Shown here piece after piece: positions 44,686 through 53,448 of a DNA stretch of 64,000 bases. The stretch's first letter is position 1, and every line of letters starts with the position of its first letter. Position numbers and translations under genes: made by a program. Source of the stretch: Saccharopolyspora gloriosae (GTDB lineage Bacteria; Actinomycetota; Actinomycetes; Mycobacteriales; Pseudonocardiaceae); the NCBI RefSeq assembly GCF_022828475.1, contig NZ_CP059557.1, forward strand, positions 3,457,470-3,521,469, written 5' to 3'. The notes below the pieces were generated by a model, which had not been told where the DNA came from, made no database searches, and saw only the letters and a list, made by a program, of their open reading frames with translations.

Positions 44686-46527
44686 TCACGGCGCCTTGAA
44701 TTCGACGTTCCCGCGCGTGAACGGAACCTTCTTCTGCAGCATCGCCTGCGGGCGGGTGAAGTCCTTGAGCAGCACCCGGATGAGTTCCTCACCTGGCATG
44801 CTCATCAGGCGCTGGGCGACATCGGGGTGCTGGCGGTGAATGCGGGCGACCTCGACGACGCAGCGTTGCGCGAGCCCCGGGACGACGTCGGCGCCGACCA
44901 GGACGTTCGACGGAAGCGGCTCTTGGCGTTCGTCGCGCCCCTGAGGGCCGTAGTACTGCATCGTGCTGTCCGTGAGGTTGGCGGGCTTCCGGTAAATCCT
45001 CACCTTCCTGGAAAAGCGTTCGGCATCGTCGAGTGACTCGCGGCGAGTCTCGCTCAGCTCGTGAAGCTTCGTCGGGTCGATGGTCGAGATCTCCGCCGAC
45101 AGCTCCGACTCTGCTCGCTGGAGGTCTCGCATGAGATCGAACATCCGGTGCAGATCGGCCGTGGTGTCGGAATTCGCGGGCTCGTGGTCGGTCTCGGCCA
45201 GTGCGCGGATCTGGTCGGCGAGAGCGGCCACCTCCTGAACTCGCACCTCCGCCCGGGCGTACAAGCCGGCCATGCCTTCCACGGATTTCTTCAACTTCCC
45301 GGCGGGAGATTTCGCGGGGACCGACCGATAGGGGTCGGACGGGCTCGACGGATTCTCGGCGCGGGTGTAGGAGAGCAGTTCCCCGCCTTTGTCGGCGCGG
45401 AGCGTCGGGGACTCCTGATCGAGGAAGTCGTTGAGCATGATCCACCCGTTTCGCTCCTGGAGCGCGCGGATCGGGAGCGTGATTCGAGCGGGCTCGCCCT
45501 CGCCGAAGCGGCTGCCGCGGAAACCCGCGCTCACCGGCTCGATGTAGAAGAAGACGAAGCCGTGGTTGGCCAGGTCTTCGAGGTCGAACGCACCGGTGTT
45601 GTGCGTCGCCGCCGCGCCTTCGTTGTTCAACACCGCCAGGGACTTGAGCGCGCTGTCAGGGTCGGGGCCGAGGATGCTCTTCACTCGGCTTGCCGGTGCG
45701 TAATGCCGAAGGACGCATTTGTTCAGTGCCGCCTCGACCTTCTGCCGCAGGCTGTCGGTCCACTTGTCCGGCGTGTCCCCAGAGTCCTTCTTGCCTGCGC
45801 CGGCCGGGGCCTCGGGCCGGCGCGGGGCTTGCGTGACGGCCTCGTCCCTGTCGAGGGAGGCCCGGGTCCGCGCGGACATGGACTTGAAGTAGTCGAGGTA
45901 GGAGCCGTTGAACGAGAGTCCGCCCATTTCCGGCAATCCCCACAGCCGGCCGAAGTTGAGCATGACGAAGTATCCGAAGTTCTGCCACTCTTCGGTGCTT
46001 ATTCGAAGATCGACGTCAAGGCTGTCGCGCACCTGGCGCAACCACGACGCGTTGGTCGTGCACCAGTGTTCGGTCTCCGCGTCCGATCGTCGAAGTCTCT
46101 CGATGTCCTGCAACACGTCCATGATCTCCAGCACGCGGTCCCGGTTGATGTCCGGGCGAGTGCCGTTCTGCAAATCGCGCATCCGAACGGCTTCCCGATG
46201 CTTGGTGATCAAGTTCTGATAGCTGTTCATGAGCCTGTCGAGGTCGCGCAGAATTCCGCGCAGCGGCCCGTGCGTCGAGGCGGGACGCTGGTCGCCGCTC
46301 TGAGAACCGGGAGTGACCCGCTGCAGGACCGGTTCACCGTCCGGCCGCCGCTGGGCGGTGATCAGTCGGCTGACGGCGGCATTCCCGATCGTGCCGTGCA
46401 ATCCGAGCACCGAGGATGTGGCCGACGACTCGCCCGAGGTCGCGTTCGCAGGGTGCGTCGGCCTGCCGTGCGTCACCACGATGTCCGGGGCACCCGGGCC
46501 TTTCTCGCCTTGTTTCCGCTCCCGCAT
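44686..46527 (-). CDS. large cytosolic protein with a GNAAV-type N terminus, possible injection-system cargo
   Basis: The 613-aa product has a disordered N terminus followed by VLGLHGTIGNAAVSRLI (about 40-56) and VLQRVTPG. This signature is seen at the start of actinobacterial DUF4157-type proteins linked to extracellular contractile injection systems. A helical region follows (80-230), then an alpha/beta domain at about 290-430 (KCVLRHYAPASRVKSIL, FVFFYIEPVSAGFRGSRFGE, GWIMLNDFLDQESPTLRA), then coiled coil and a basic end. No toxin family is recognised; the middle domain could be catalytic. GGAGGAG precedes the ATG. It shares the N-terminal signature with the gene at 59982-62549. Confidence 0.7.
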   Translation of the reverse strand: MRERKQGEKGPGAPDIVVTHGRPTHPANATSGESSATSSVLGLHGTIGNAAVSRLITAQRRPDGEPVLQRVTPGSQSGDQRPASTHGPLRGILRDLDRLMNSYQNLITKHREAVRMRDLQNGTRPDINRDRVLEIMDVLQDIERLRRSDAETEHWCTTNASWLRQVRDSLDVDLRISTEEWQNFGYFVMLNFGRLWGLPEMGGLSFNGSYLDYFKSMSARTRASLDRDEAVTQAPRRPEAPAGAGKKDSGDTPDKWTDSLRQKVEAALNKCVLRHYAPASRVKSILGPDPDSALKSLAVLNNEGAAATHNTGAFDLEDLANHGFVFFYIEPVSAGFRGSRFGEGEPARITLPIRALQERNGWIMLNDFLDQESPTLRADKGGELLSYTRAENPSSPSDPYRSVPAKSPAGKLKKSVEGMAGLYARAEVRVQEVAALADQIRALAETDHEPANSDTTADLHRMFDLMRDLQRAESELSAEISTIDPTKLHELSETRRESLDDAERFSRKVRIYRKPANLTDSTMQYYGPQGRDERQEPLPSNVLVGADVVPGLAQRCVVEVARIHRQHPDVAQRLMSMPGEELIRVLLKDFTRPQAMLQKKVPFTRGNVEFKAP

Positions 46528-46809
46528 CGAGCTCCTCCACGACGTCGAGTCCTTCGCGGAAGCTCGCACGCGGCAGGGGCTCCGGGGTATGGCCAGGAGG
46601 GCACACCCAGGTGACTCGGCGGTTGCCTGGAAAGGCAGCGAATCCGCCCACCGCCGCCGAGGCGTCCGAGCAGGGTCGGGTCCGCTCGTCGGATCAGCTG
46701 GGGCGACGAGCGTGGCCGTTCCCTGCGGCGGGCTTCCCGTCCGAGCGCCTGCGAGCACGGACATCTCCGTCGACCGCGAGCCGCCGTGTGAACGTCGAGA
46801 GGATTCTTC

Positions 46810-46996
46810 GTGCTGCTGCTGACCGCCGACACCGTCCGGACCGGTCCGGACGGTGTCGGCGGTCAGCAGGCGCCGTACTGATCGACGGGCGCACGATCGT
46901 CGCCGCCGGGCCGCGCGCCGAGATCGACCGGCACCCGGGCGCGCTGAAGCCGAACACGGCGACTTCCCGGGCGCGACGCTCCTGCCCGGGTTGATC
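46810..46996 (+). pseudogene. N-terminal remnant of an amidohydrolase
   Basis: GTG 46810, with GAGGA seven bases upstream, begins VLLLTADTVRTGPDGVGG. After a frame change near 46870-46876 the text continues AVLIDGRTIVAAGPRAEIDR, and after another near 46940 it reads GDFPGATLLPGLI. This is the classic start of a metal-dependent amidohydrolase up to the strand before the metal-binding HxH. It is cut off at 46996, exactly at the end of the truncated STAND gene on the opposite strand. Confidence 0.65.
46816..46869. repeat. perfect 54-bp palindrome
   Basis: The 27 bases at 46816-46842 are the exact reverse complement of 46843-46869, with no spacer. It lies inside the amidohydrolase remnant, about 125 bp beyond the stop of the truncated STAND gene. 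It could form a large hairpin or cruciform. Confidence 0.95.
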
Positions 46997-48275
46997 AGTC
47001 GAGGTCGTCGGGTTCGGGCAGGGAGCCGTCGGCGTGGCGGCTCAGCGCTCCGGGGACGCGGCCGAGCGCGTCGTAGGCCTGGTGGGTGAGCCACGCGCCG
47101 TGGCGGTTCTCCCACAGCTGTTCCAGCACGAGCGACACCAGCGGAAGCGTGCCGGGTTCGTCGCTGGTGTCGTCGAGGATGCGTTGCGCCAGACCGGCTT
47201 CGAAGGCCAGTCCGCCGACGAGCGCCGCGGGTTCTTCGATGGCGGCGGCGAGCTGCGCACGCGACATCGGTTCGAGGAACCACACCGAGCGGTTGAGCTC
47301 GTCAACGGTGTCCCGCGTGATCAGGTCGTCCAGCGACCGGGACCGCAGCGTCAGCACCGCCCGCAGCCGTTCCGAGCGGGCCAGCGCCCCGGTCAGCTCA
47401 GCGATCCTCTCCCGCGCTGTCACGGGATTCTCGACGACGGCCTCTTCGAACTGGTCGAGCACCAGCAGCGTGTCGGTGGTGACCTCGGGGATCTCGTCGT
47501 GCGCGCCGAGCTCGACGATGCGCGTCCCCGCGGCTTCGAGCCGAGGCGCTAATCCGGCGTGGACCAGGGAGGACTTGCCACTACCGGACGGCCCCGCCAC
47601 CGCGACCAAGTCCCGCCGGTCCACCAGTTCCCGCAGCCGGTCGATGTCGGTGTCGCGGCCGCGGAACAGTTCGACGTCTTCCTGCCGGAACGACCGCAGC
47701 CCCCGGTACGGATTGCGCGACGGCGCCGTCCACGCGTCACCGAGCGCCGTGGTCGGCACCAGGTGCGCGGTGGCGGCGTTGCGGGCGGTGGTGGTCACGA
47801 CCATGCCCACGACACCGGCGAGTTCCTCGTCCCACACCGGCGCCCCGCTGAAACCGGGTTCGATCTGCCAGTGACCGGTGTCCTGCGCCATCTGGATGCG
47901 GCCACGACCTTGGGCACCGATGAGCCGCCCGGTGACCCAGACGCCTTCCGGCAGGTCGGCGGGGAAACCAACGGTGCGGAAGCGGTGATCACGAACCTCA
48001 CCGTTGATCCGCGCCGGAACCGGCAGCGCACCGGAGGGCGGTTCGGCCAGCCGCAGGATCGCCACATCCAGCTCGTCGTCGCGTTCCAGCACTTCCACGG
48101 CGTGGCCCTGGCTGCCCAGCAGCGGGAAGTCCGCCATCGGCTCCGCGTCACCGATCACGTGCACGCAGGTCGCGACGACACCGGGCGCGATGAGGAACCC
48201 CGCGCCGAGGACGCGCCGCCCGTCGCGCAACCGGACGAGCGCGGAGTCCAGCGGATCGGTCGCCAACCCGTTCAT
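46995..48275 (-). CDS. trypsin-like protease fused to STAND NTPase (nSTAND1), C-terminally truncated
   Basis: Residues 1-180 form a trypsin-like domain with a full triad: His39 (VVATCVHVIG), Asp70 (DDELDVAIL) and Ser143 (EPGFSGAPVW). An nSTAND1-type NTPase follows, introduced by NPYRGLRSFRQEDVELFRGR, with Walker A GPSGSGKSS at 228-236 and Walker B TLLVLDQFEEAV near 265-276. Related proteins continue with a winged helix and WD40 or TPR sensor repeats. This one ends at 426 aa with PEPDDLD. It is probably a remnant of a STAND conflict or signalling protein, truncated at the junction with the amidohydrolase fragment. ATG at 48275. Confidence 0.85.
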   Translation of the reverse strand: MNGLATDPLDSALVRLRDGRRVLGAGFLIAPGVVATCVHVIGDAEPMADFPLLGSQGHAVEVLERDDELDVAILRLAEPPSGALPVPARINGEVRDHRFRTVGFPADLPEGVWVTGRLIGAQGRGRIQMAQDTGHWQIEPGFSGAPVWDEELAGVVGMVVTTTARNAATAHLVPTTALGDAWTAPSRNPYRGLRSFRQEDVELFRGRDTDIDRLRELVDRRDLVAVAGPSGSGKSSLVHAGLAPRLEAAGTRIVELGAHDEIPEVTTDTLLVLDQFEEAVVENPVTARERIAELTGALARSERLRAVLTLRSRSLDDLITRDTVDELNRSVWFLEPMSRAQLAAAIEEPAALVGGLAFEAGLAQRILDDTSDEPGTLPLVSLVLEQLWENRHGAWLTHQAYDALGRVPGALSRHADGSLPEPDDLD

Positions 48276-48401
48276 GCTGCGAAACCCCCGAACTCGCGTC
48301 TGCGGGTGTGATCGAAGCTAGCTCGAACTCCGCGACGCCGGGGCGAGTTCCGATCTTTTCGCCGAGAGAGCACCGGCCTCGACCACGCTCGGGGCCATCA
48401 A

Positions 48402-48450
48402 GGTGAACGGACCGTTCGTCCAATCTGGTTGGACGAACGGTCCGTTCACC
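48402..48450. repeat. REP-like hairpin, copy R1
   Basis: GGTGAACGGACCGTTCGTCC begins a perfect 22-bp stem (48402-48423, 48429-48450) with a TCTGG loop. It lies upstream of the STAND gene. Related copies are at 52219-52267 and 53449-53515. Confidence 0.9.
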
Positions 48451-48503
48451 CCCTTCACATCGCGGTCGCTGCGATGCTGGGGCGATGACGGTCCGGCGAG
48501 CTC

Positions 48504-48960
48504 GTGGACGACCAGTTCCCCGGTTGGCGTGATCTGTCGGTCCGTGCACTCGACGCCGCGGGCACGGTGAACGTGTTGTTCCAGTTCGGCGAAGGACTCG
48601 TCGCGCGGTTTCCGATGCAGCCAGACGATCCCGCTGAGACGCGCCGCTCGTTGGAGATCGAGGCGGGCGCTGCGCACGAGCTGCGGCGCCACTCGCGAGC
48701 ACCGACACTCGAGCCCGTCGCGATAGGAGAGCCGGGGGCGGGATATCCGCTGCCTTGGTCGGTGCAGACCTGGCTTCCGGGTAACCGATGCCGCAGTCGC
48801 CGACCCGTGCGGCTCGACGCTGTTCGCGCACGACCTCGCCGAGTTCATCGCCGACGTGCGAGGCATCGACACCGGCGGCAGAGAGTTCCGCGGCTCTGGC
48901 CGCGGCGGACAGCTGCCCGATCACGACGACTGGATGCACGTTCCGGCGTTTCGTGTCCGG
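48504..48960 (+). pseudogene. APH-family phosphotransferase fragment, frameshifted and truncated
   Basis: The first frame reads VDDQFPGWRDLSVRALDAAG, GLVARFPMQPDD and PLPWSVQTWLPG, typical of actinobacterial APH-like kinases. After a frame change at about 48778-48782 it continues VTDAAVADPCGSTLFAHDLA and FIADVRGIDTGG, ending near HDDWMHV. The catalytic HGD loop and everything beyond are missing. It sits between hairpin R1 and the terminator of the AMP-binding gene. Confidence 0.7.
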
Positions 48961-48982
48961 CCTCGGCTGAGGTTTGGGGCCG

Positions 48983-49014
48983 TCCCCGGTGCCCCATCCG
49001 TGGGGCGCCGGGGA
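48983..49014. terminator. hairpin terminator of the AMP-binding gene
   Basis: TCCCCGGTGCCCCA and TGGGGCGCCGGGGA form a 14-bp stem with one mismatch and a TCCG loop, 14 bp beyond the stop of the minus-strand gene. Confidence 0.65.
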
Positions 49015-49027
49015 CTGAGCGTTGGTG

Positions 49028-50584
49028 TCAGCGCTGCAGCGCCGGTTCCGCGCCGGCGCGCAGTGCCTTCTTGTCGACCTTGCCGACCGGGGTCGTGGGC
49101 AGGGAGGGCAGCAGCACCGTGTCGTGCGGCGTGTAGTTCGGCCCGAGTTCCGCGGTGACGGCGTCGGCCAGGGCGTCGGTGTCGATGTCCTCGCCGGTGA
49201 GGAAGATCCGCACCCGTTCGCCCACGGCTTCGTCGGGGATGCCGACGGCCGCCGCGTGTCGCACACCGGGCAGGGTGTGCAGGAAGTCCTCCAGCACCTT
49301 GCTGTAGACGTTGTCGCTGGTCTCGCCGGTGACGATGATGTCCTTCGCCCGGTCCACCAGATACAGGTAGCCGTCCGCGTCCAGGTAGCCGATGTCGCCG
49401 GTGCGCAGCCATCCGCCGGCGTCCACAGCTTGCGCGGTGCGCGTCGGGTCCTGCCAGTAGCTCAGCATCCGCAGCGGGCTGAGCACGCAGACCTCGCCGG
49501 TTTCGCCTTGGGGCAGTGGTTCGCCGTCCTGGTCGCGGATCTCCAGCTGGGTGCCGGGCATGGGTCGCCCGCAGCTGCGCCACAGCGGGGAGTCGATGTC
49601 GCCGGGGTCGGGCAGGTCTTCCGGCGGCAGGGCGGTGATGCCCGCGCACTCGGTTTGCCCGTAGCCCTGGGAAATGATCGGCCCGAACGTCTCGACGGCC
49701 TGCCGCAGCCGGTCCGGAGCGATGGGCGCCGCACCGAGGTTGATCTGCCGCAGCGCGGGCAGTGCGCTGCGCTCGCAGCTCGGGTGGTCCAGTAGCTGGT
49801 AGAGCATCGGCGGTACCGCCGTGGTCACGGTGATCTCCTCGTCCCGCAGCGTGGTGAACGCGGCGTCCGCGTCCCACTCGGGAAGCACCACCAGCGTCGA
49901 GCCCGTCAGCAGGGCGAAGAGCAGGGTCAGGTGGCCGCTGGTGTGGGTCAGCAGGGTCGCCGCGAGGACCCGGTCTCCGCCTGCGGGTTGCAGCGCGCGG
50001 CCCATTTCAGCCGTGGCCGCCACCAGGTCGTAGGGCATTCGACCGTGGGCCGCGAGCTTCGGCCGGCCCAGCGTGCCACCGGTGTAGAACACGGTGATCA
50101 CGTCAGCGGGGCCGGGTTCCGGTGTGGTCTCGGGCCGCTGCACTGGGCACTGCTGCGCGAGCTCCCACACATCGGCGTCGGCGGGCGAGGCGTCGGATGC
50201 GCCGAGGCTCAGCAGCTTCGGGGCGCTGGTGCAGCGCTCGGCGGCTTGCAGTGCCTGCTGTCCGTAGGCGGGGTCTGCGACGACGACGCGGGCACCGGAC
50301 TGGTCGATGAGCGCGGCGAGCTCACCCGGACCGGGCTCCGGCGGCAGCATCACCGCCCGGCAACCGATCATGTGCACCGCGAGCACCAGCAGCGCCGATT
50401 CCGCACGGTTGCTCAGGAACAGCCCGATGCCGTCGCCCGGCGCGAGTCCCTGCTCGCGAAGCGCATGCCCGAGCTGGAAGAGCCGCCGCCGGGCCTGGCC
50501 GCGGGTGAGCCGCACCGGACCGCACACCAGCGCGTCCCGCTCCTCGTCCTGCTCCCACTGGGAGAGGATCTGCTCGATGTACAT
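49028..50584 (-). CDS. AMP-binding (ANL superfamily) acyl/aryl-CoA ligase-like enzyme
   Basis: This 518-aa adenylate-forming enzyme activates a carboxylate with ATP, probably for transfer to CoA or a carrier. Core motifs are the P-loop FYTGGTLGRPK (TGGTLG instead of the usual TSGTTG), GYGQTEC, WLRTGDIGYLDADGYL and the C-terminal catalytic Lys in TPVGKVDKKAL. It could initiate a small secondary-metabolite pathway, but no biosynthetic partner is adjacent. ATG 50584 has only a weak ribosome site; a longer N terminus is possible. Confidence 0.87.
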   Translation of the reverse strand: MYIEQILSQWEQDEERDALVCGPVRLTRGQARRRLFQLGHALREQGLAPGDGIGLFLSNRAESALLVLAVHMIGCRAVMLPPEPGPGELAALIDQSGARVVVADPAYGQQALQAAERCTSAPKLLSLGASDASPADADVWELAQQCPVQRPETTPEPGPADVITVFYTGGTLGRPKLAAHGRMPYDLVAATAEMGRALQPAGGDRVLAATLLTHTSGHLTLLFALLTGSTLVVLPEWDADAAFTTLRDEEITVTTAVPPMLYQLLDHPSCERSALPALRQINLGAAPIAPDRLRQAVETFGPIISQGYGQTECAGITALPPEDLPDPGDIDSPLWRSCGRPMPGTQLEIRDQDGEPLPQGETGEVCVLSPLRMLSYWQDPTRTAQAVDAGGWLRTGDIGYLDADGYLYLVDRAKDIIVTGETSDNVYSKVLEDFLHTLPGVRHAAAVGIPDEAVGERVRIFLTGEDIDTDALADAVTAELGPNYTPHDTVLLPSLPTTPVGKVDKKALRAGAEPALQR

Positions 50585-51060
50585 CCCTGTGGGGATCGTG
50601 GCACTTGGAATCACCCGGATATGCAATCACGTCCCGCTTCCAATACGACGCGAGAGGTGACGACAGCGACCAATCTCTGAACACTCGCCTGCGGGAAATC
50701 GGTCATAGTTCGGGAGAAGTGCGTTCAGGCGGCGGTCCGCACATGGGGATGCCGGATTCGGGAACTCCCCTGGAGCACGGCCGTTCGGTGACCGATTTGT
50801 TTCCGCATATCCCATGTGCGGGTAATTGACCGAATTTTCGAGGAGTTTCCTGGCCTGGTGTCTCCTATCAAGCCAGCCACGGCATTCCGCCCCTCTTTGT
50901 GACTCCGCCGACGACCGGCGCTAGGTCTACCGCACGGCGCTGATCGGCGAGCGCCCGTAGCGCTCCTCGGCGTTGCGGGCTTGGCATGCGTTCGGGCTTT
51001 GGTGTGGTTGAGCGGAAAACGCCGCCGAGGTGATCTGTTCGACCACCCTTCTGCGTCGAT
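50585..51060. other. intergenic region
   Basis: This stretch of nearly 480 bp separates the divergent AMP-binding and DUF5753-regulator genes. Apart from the inverted repeat at its end (51061-51096), I see no gene or structured element in it. Confidence 0.35.
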
Positions 51061-51096
51061 CATGGCCGCTTCCCGAGTTGAGGAGGAGCGGCCATG
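51061..51096 (+). promoter_or_regulatory. inverted repeat enclosing the ribosome site of the XRE/DUF5753 gene
   Basis: CATGGCCGCT (51061-51070) is the exact inverse of AGCGGCCATG (51087-51096). The right arm contains the ATG start codon and the loop contains AGGAGG at 51081-51086. It could serve as an operator or as an mRNA hairpin controlling translation. Confidence 0.55.
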
Positions 51097-51969
51097 TCGT
51101 CGCAGGAGATCACTGTCCGGAGCCAAGAGCTGGGCGAGCGGTTGCGGGGGTTCCGCGCCGGGGCGAAGTTGACGATCAGCGATGCGGGCAAGCGCATCGA
51201 TCTGTCCACGAGCCAGCTCAGCCGCATCGAGACGGGTCGGCGGCGGCCGAATATCGAGACCGTCACCGCGTTGCTCGCCGTCTACGGGGTCACGGGTGCG
51301 CGCCGGAAAACGGCGATGGCGTTGGCACGGGAAGCCTGTGAGGACGGGTGGTGGCACCGTGATCGACCGGACTTCCCCGAACGCCAGCACACGCTGATCT
51401 CCCTGGAATCCCGCGCCGACCGCATCGTCAACTACGAGGGCATGCTCATTCCGGGGCTGCTGCAGACCGGGGAGTACACGCGTGCGCTGATGGCGGATTC
51501 CAAGCTGGTGCCCGAATCAGAGGTGGAGCAGCGCATGGTGACCCGGCTGCGGCGGCACGCGGTGCTGCGCCGCCGGGACGCTCCCACGTTCACAGCGGTC
51601 ATCGACGAGCTGGCGTTGCGCCGGGTGATCGGCGGTGTGGACGTGCAGCGCCGCCAGTTGCAGCACCTGCTGGAAATGGCGCAGTGGCCGAACATCCGGG
51701 TGCGAGTGGTGCCCAACGCCGGTGCGCACGCGGGCGCGAACGGCTCGTTCTCCCTGCTGCGGCAACCGGATGGGCCGACGGTGGTGTTCCTGGAGAACCT
51801 CACGTGCAGCTTGTTCGTCGAAGACCGATCGGAGATCACCACGTACGAAAAGGCCTTCCGCTCACTGTTGACCCAGGCGCTCGCTGAGACACAATCAGGT
51901 GAGGTGATTGCCAGCCTGGCAACAGCGATGGACGCGGAGGCCGACAGCACGTGGAGCCCACCGATTTAA
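51094..51969 (+). CDS. XRE family regulator with DUF5753 (Scr1-type antitoxin-like)
   Basis: The helix-turn-helix is at about residues 10-65 (LGERLRGFRAGAKLTISDAG, LSTSQLSRIETGRRRPNIET). The DUF5753 domain follows, with RIVNYEGMLIPGLLQTGEYT and FTAVIDELALRRVIGG. Length is 291 aa. Streptomyces and relatives carry many such pairs with DUF397 proteins, in which this partner acts as an antitoxin-like regulator. The gene overlaps the DUF397 gene by 19 bp. Confidence 0.92.
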   Translation: MSSQEITVRSQELGERLRGFRAGAKLTISDAGKRIDLSTSQLSRIETGRRRPNIETVTALLAVYGVTGARRKTAMALAREACEDGWWHRDRPDFPERQHTLISLESRADRIVNYEGMLIPGLLQTGEYTRALMADSKLVPESEVEQRMVTRLRRHAVLRRRDAPTFTAVIDELALRRVIGGVDVQRRQLQHLLEMAQWPNIRVRVVPNAGAHAGANGSFSLLRQPDGPTVVFLENLTCSLFVEDRSEITTYEKAFRSLLTQALAETQSGEVIASLATAMDAEADSTWSPPI

Positions 51970-52160
51970 CGCACCTGACCTGGCACAAGAGCAGCCACAG
52001 CGGCACGCAGGAGAACTGCGTCGAAGTGGCCCGCACACCGCGCTTGACGGCGGTGCGCGATTCGAAGGACCCCACCGGAACAGTGCTGATGTTCAACCCG
52101 CAGACCTTTGCGGTGTTCCTGCAAGACCTGCGGATCCGAGACGAGGACACCCACACCTGA
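51951..52160 (+). CDS. DUF397 family protein
   Basis: This 69-aa protein has the DUF397 pattern: LTWHKSSHSGTQENCVEVAR, VRDSKDPTGTVLMF and FAVFLQDLR. It is the usual small partner of a DUF5753 regulator; in the described Scr1/Scr2 pair the DUF397 protein is toxin-like. GTG start inside the end of the regulator gene. A long hairpin (R2) follows 58 bp downstream. Confidence 0.92.
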   Translation: MEPTDLTHLTWHKSSHSGTQENCVEVARTPRLTAVRDSKDPTGTVLMFNPQTFAVFLQDLRIRDEDTHT

Positions 52161-52218
52161 CCCCCGGACCGACGCGGGCTTCCCGCTCCCGCGCTGTGGT
52201 TCACGGGCCTTTGCATTG

Positions 52219-52267
52219 AGTGAGCGGACCGTTCGTCCAATCAAGTTGGACGAACGGTCCGTTCACT
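52219..52267. repeat. REP-like hairpin, copy R2
   Basis: AGTGAGCGGACCGTTCGTCC begins a 22-bp stem with one mismatch (52219-52240, 52246-52267) and a TCAAG loop. It lies between the convergent DUF397 and patatin-like genes and could terminate both. Confidence 0.9.
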
Positions 52268-52352
52268 GTTCGGCCAGGCCGCCGTTCGCTCGTGCGGCCG
52301 GGCTCCTCAGCCGGACAGCGCGACCGCGCACGTCAGGCCGGGCGGCATGCGA

Positions 52353-53258
52353 TCAGAGGATCGTCACGCGGGTCGCTTCCTGTTTGCCTTGGGCGAAACC
52401 GGCACGGGCGGCGGGGATTCGGGTTGCCAGGTCCATCTGGTTCGTGCCCATTGCGGTTCGGGAGTCGGCGTCCGTTGTGATCACCTCAACGCGGCTGCCC
52501 TGCTCGCGCAGGGCCGCTACTTGACTTGCCAGGTCCGTGCCCCATTCCGGTTCTCTGCGCAGGCCCTCGAACTGGCCTTCCGGTGGTGTCCCGGTTCGTC
52601 CGCCGAACGGCGAGAGCACCACGACGTTCGCGTAACCCGAGGCGAAGTCCGCGTTTTCGCCGGAGCGCACGCCCCCGTTGATGTAGTGGGTGCCGTTGAT
52701 GCTGTGGGTGGGGACCAGGCCGGGCAGTGCGGTGCTCGCGGTGACCGCGTCCACCAGGTCCACGCCGGAGTCGCGGTCGAACGCGGCCGGCTCGCCGGTG
52801 TGCGCGTTGACGGCGACCACGATCATCGGCCTATCCGGCCATTCGGTGTGGGGCAACCGGGCGGCGACCAGTGCACGTCGTCCTGCTCCGGGTTCGAGCA
52901 CGGAGTCGCTCTCCAACCCGAACGCGCCCATCGCACGTTGCAGATCCGCTGCTGAGGTGGCGGCGGCGCCGATGGCCCTCATCCGCTCGAACACCGTGTC
53001 CCTGGGCGGGGACGGCGGCTGCCGCGGGGTTCGTCCGACGGGTGGCGCCGCCGGGGACAGCACCGAGGCCAGCAGTTCGGCCGCTGTTGCGCTGCGCATC
53101 TGCGCTGCCGTGGTGGCGCCGGACGAGGTGCCGATCACCAGGTCGGCGGCCTCGGTCAGATCAAGACCGGCTTCGGCCAGACCTGCGATGACACCGATCT
53201 GCCACGCTTGCCCGGCGGCGCCACCACCACCGAGGACCAGAGCGACGTTGTCAACCAT
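52353..53258 (-). CDS. patatin-like phospholipase family protein
   Basis: This 301-aa protein has the oxyanion loop LVLGGGGAAGQAWQIGV at the N terminus and the nucleophile elbow VIGTSSGA with the catalytic Ser. The second catalytic motif reads YINGGVRSGENAD; the usual Asp of DGG is Asn here, which may reduce or abolish lipase activity. No membrane segment is seen. It lies between hairpins R2 and R3 and is not coupled to neighbours. Confidence 0.85.
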   Translation of the reverse strand: MVDNVALVLGGGGAAGQAWQIGVIAGLAEAGLDLTEAADLVIGTSSGATTAAQMRSATAAELLASVLSPAAPPVGRTPRQPPSPPRDTVFERMRAIGAAATSAADLQRAMGAFGLESDSVLEPGAGRRALVAARLPHTEWPDRPMIVVAVNAHTGEPAAFDRDSGVDLVDAVTASTALPGLVPTHSINGTHYINGGVRSGENADFASGYANVVVLSPFGGRTGTPPEGQFEGLRREPEWGTDLASQVAALREQGSRVEVITTDADSRTAMGTNQMDLATRIPAARAGFAQGKQEATRVTIL

Positions 53259-53448
53259 GGGTTCGCCTTTCGGGAGTGCCTTGTTGTCGAGGCGCTCCCG
53301 GCGACACCTACGTCAATCGCCGACCGTGCAGGGAGGAAGGAGCACCCACGTCGATGCAGCGTTCATGGGTCTCACCTCCTCGGACGGTGGCACGGTCGGC
53401 TGGAAACTACCAGTCCGATGCGATCCCGCGCGGGTGATCGGTCATCGG

